Below are positions 5,575 through 6,486 of a stretch of DNA of 6,486 nt, piece after piece. A program made the translations under genes and the position numbers. This DNA comes from Nitrososphaerales archaeon TH526 (GTDB lineage: Archaea > Thermoproteota > Nitrososphaeria > Nitrososphaerales > Nitrososphaeraceae): positions 1-6,486 of the forward strand of contig JAATVR010000474.1 of assembly GCA_014523665.1 (NCBI GenBank), given 5' to 3'. Within the stretch, counting starts at the first letter, position 1. Every line of letters begins with the position of its first letter. The notes under the pieces are model-generated. The model was not told the origin of the DNA. It made no database searches and worked only from the letters and a program-made list of their open reading frames with translations.

Positions 5575-5925
5575 ATGACATACTCAGATCGACGTTACCT
5601 CAAAATGCAATGCAATTCAACCTCGTAAGGTCGACTAGCCTCATTGAATCTAGATTACCCTATGACAAGATATCGGGATTAATTTTAGCTAATTCAAATA
5701 CAATCTCTTACCTAATCGATTTAAAACTTTGTTTGATAAGCCAAGACAGAAAAAGTCTGAAAGATGGAATTCCATAAATAGTTTGCCAATTAACAGCTGT
5801 TAGGAAACAGAATATCTGATTCGCTAAAGGAAACACATATCAAGCGAAAATCGGAGTAAATTCTCGAACCAGATCTGAATTAATTTAGTCTTGTGTAGTG
5901 CAATAAAATGGTCTGTGAATGAGGA
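5575..5925. other. 351-bp gap between convergent genes
   Basis: This lies between the 3' ends of the membrane-protein and kinase genes. A 55-codon plus-strand frame at 5610-5777 is open but has no promoter or ribosome site and no recognisable motif. A short inverted repeat, ATGAG-GATCAT-CTCAT (5919-5934), overlaps the kinase stop codon and could form a weak 3'-end hairpin. No RNA gene is seen. Confidence 0.35.
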
Positions 5926-6486
5926 TCATCTCATCATATCTAGTTCTGTAATCAGATCCCATACCGAATTTTGCCTCTTGTCAGGATCGACTTGAATCAT
6001 TTTTAGAATGCAAGCGTCCAGCTGATCCGTTACATTAGAATTAAACTTAGATGGGGAATAAACAAATGGTTGATTTATGGGAAGAGCCGTGGAAGGCGGT
6101 AGGTGTGGTTGTGGTTGTTGCTCCCCCTTCCTTTTCAAAGTAGAAGGATCATTTGGGTTATACGGGGAGGGCCGTTTTCTCGTTAATATCTCGTAGAATA
6201 AAATACCTAACGAATAGATATCTGTTCGCCCATCTATTTCATCTTTGTTAAATGCAAACCATTGTTCGGGAGAGCAGTATCCTGGTGTCCCACCTATCTG
6301 TCCCTCTGAAGTAACAGTGGTGAGTTCCAATGACTCTCTATCAACAGCATCTCCTTTTACAAGTCCCCAATCTGCTACTTTAATACTCGACTTTGTATCA
6401 TCAGTGAAAATAATATTGTCCGGCTTCAAGTCCCTATGATATACATTTGAGCTGTGTGCCTGTGCTAATGCATTACAAATTGGCAG
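5926..6486 (-). CDS. Hanks-type serine/threonine protein kinase, C-terminal part (5' end outside the window)
   Basis: This enzyme transfers phosphate from ATP to Ser or Thr of proteins. The frame stays open to the window edge, so 186 residues of the C-lobe are visible and the start is missing. A TTG near 6429 is only the Leu of the catalytic loop. Numbering from the first visible residue, the catalytic loop is HRDLKPDN (17-24) with the catalytic Asp19, Lys21 and Asn24. The metal-binding motif is DWG (39-41) in place of DFG, a variant that I recall in some bacterial kinases. The activation segment runs to GTPGYCSPEQ (66-75), where SPE replaces APE. DGRTDIYSLG (85-94) is subdomain IX and DPDKR near the C terminus is subdomain XI. 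A Pro/Gln-rich stretch with PQPHLPP lies between IX and XI. The protein ends about ten residues after the domain, so any sensory or membrane part must be N-terminal. The visible half looks catalytically competent; the ATP-binding lysine cannot be checked. Confidence 0.9.
   Translation of the reverse strand: MPICNALAQAHSSNVYHRDLKPDNIIFTDDTKSSIKVADWGLVKGDAVDRESLELTTVTSEGQIGGTPGYCSPEQWFAFNKDEIDGRTDIYSLGILFYEILTRKRPSPYNPNDPSTLKRKGEQQPQPHLPPSTALPINQPFVYSPSKFNSNVTDQLDACILKMIQVDPDKRQNSVWDLITELDMMR

Noticed and set aside
5610..5777. 55-codon plus-strand ORF starting MQFNLVRSTS
   Set aside because: No promoter or ribosome site, and no motif; the openness extends upstream of the ATG into the membrane-protein gene in another frame, as chance frames do.
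1..6486. CRISPR array, insertion sequence or defence island
   Set aside because: No regularly spaced repeats, transposase, terminal inverted repeats or defence-type domains are visible; the repeats present are short and few.

Overview
The window looks archaeal, and most likely comes from an ammonia-oxidising Nitrososphaeria (Thaumarchaeota) of the Nitrososphaera/Nitrosocosmicus type. Several points suggest this. It is AT-rich, with long non-coding gaps, and only about two thirds of it is coding. Most genes lack a convincing Shine-Dalgarno site but have an archaeal TATA-like box about 25-35 bases before the start codon, as expected for leaderless or short-leader transcripts. It carries two small response regulators, one of a form I associate with this group. 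The assignment is inference; no rRNA or other marker gene is present.

Layout from left to right: a GT-B family glycosyltransferase (77-1348, +) converges, with 7 bases between stop codons, on a response regulator with an 85-residue N-terminal extension (1356-1982, -). A gap of about 390 bp leads to a second response regulator with a large insertion inside its receiver domain (2372-2968, -). After a 453-bp gap comes NH3-dependent NAD+ synthetase, nadE (3422-4231, -). The following 836-bp gap is not empty. It holds the decayed 3' half of an Fpg/Nei-family DNA glycosylase (about 4320-4761, +), whose Cys4 zinc finger is still readable. Next is a four-helix membrane protein resembling DUF6328 (5068-5574, +), a 351-bp gap, and the C-terminal half of a Hanks-type Ser/Thr protein kinase (5926-6486, -) that runs off the right edge.

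The genes do not form an obvious operon: each intact gene whose upstream region is visible has its own candidate promoter and most are separated by hundreds of bases. Two single-receiver regulators and a protein kinase suggest signalling functions, but nothing in the sequence ties them to one pathway. I see no CRISPR array, tRNA, rRNA, insertion sequence or recognisable defence system. The most informative non-obvious items are the glycosylase relic, the modified receiver domain, and a few palindromes and repeats placed in or near promoters.
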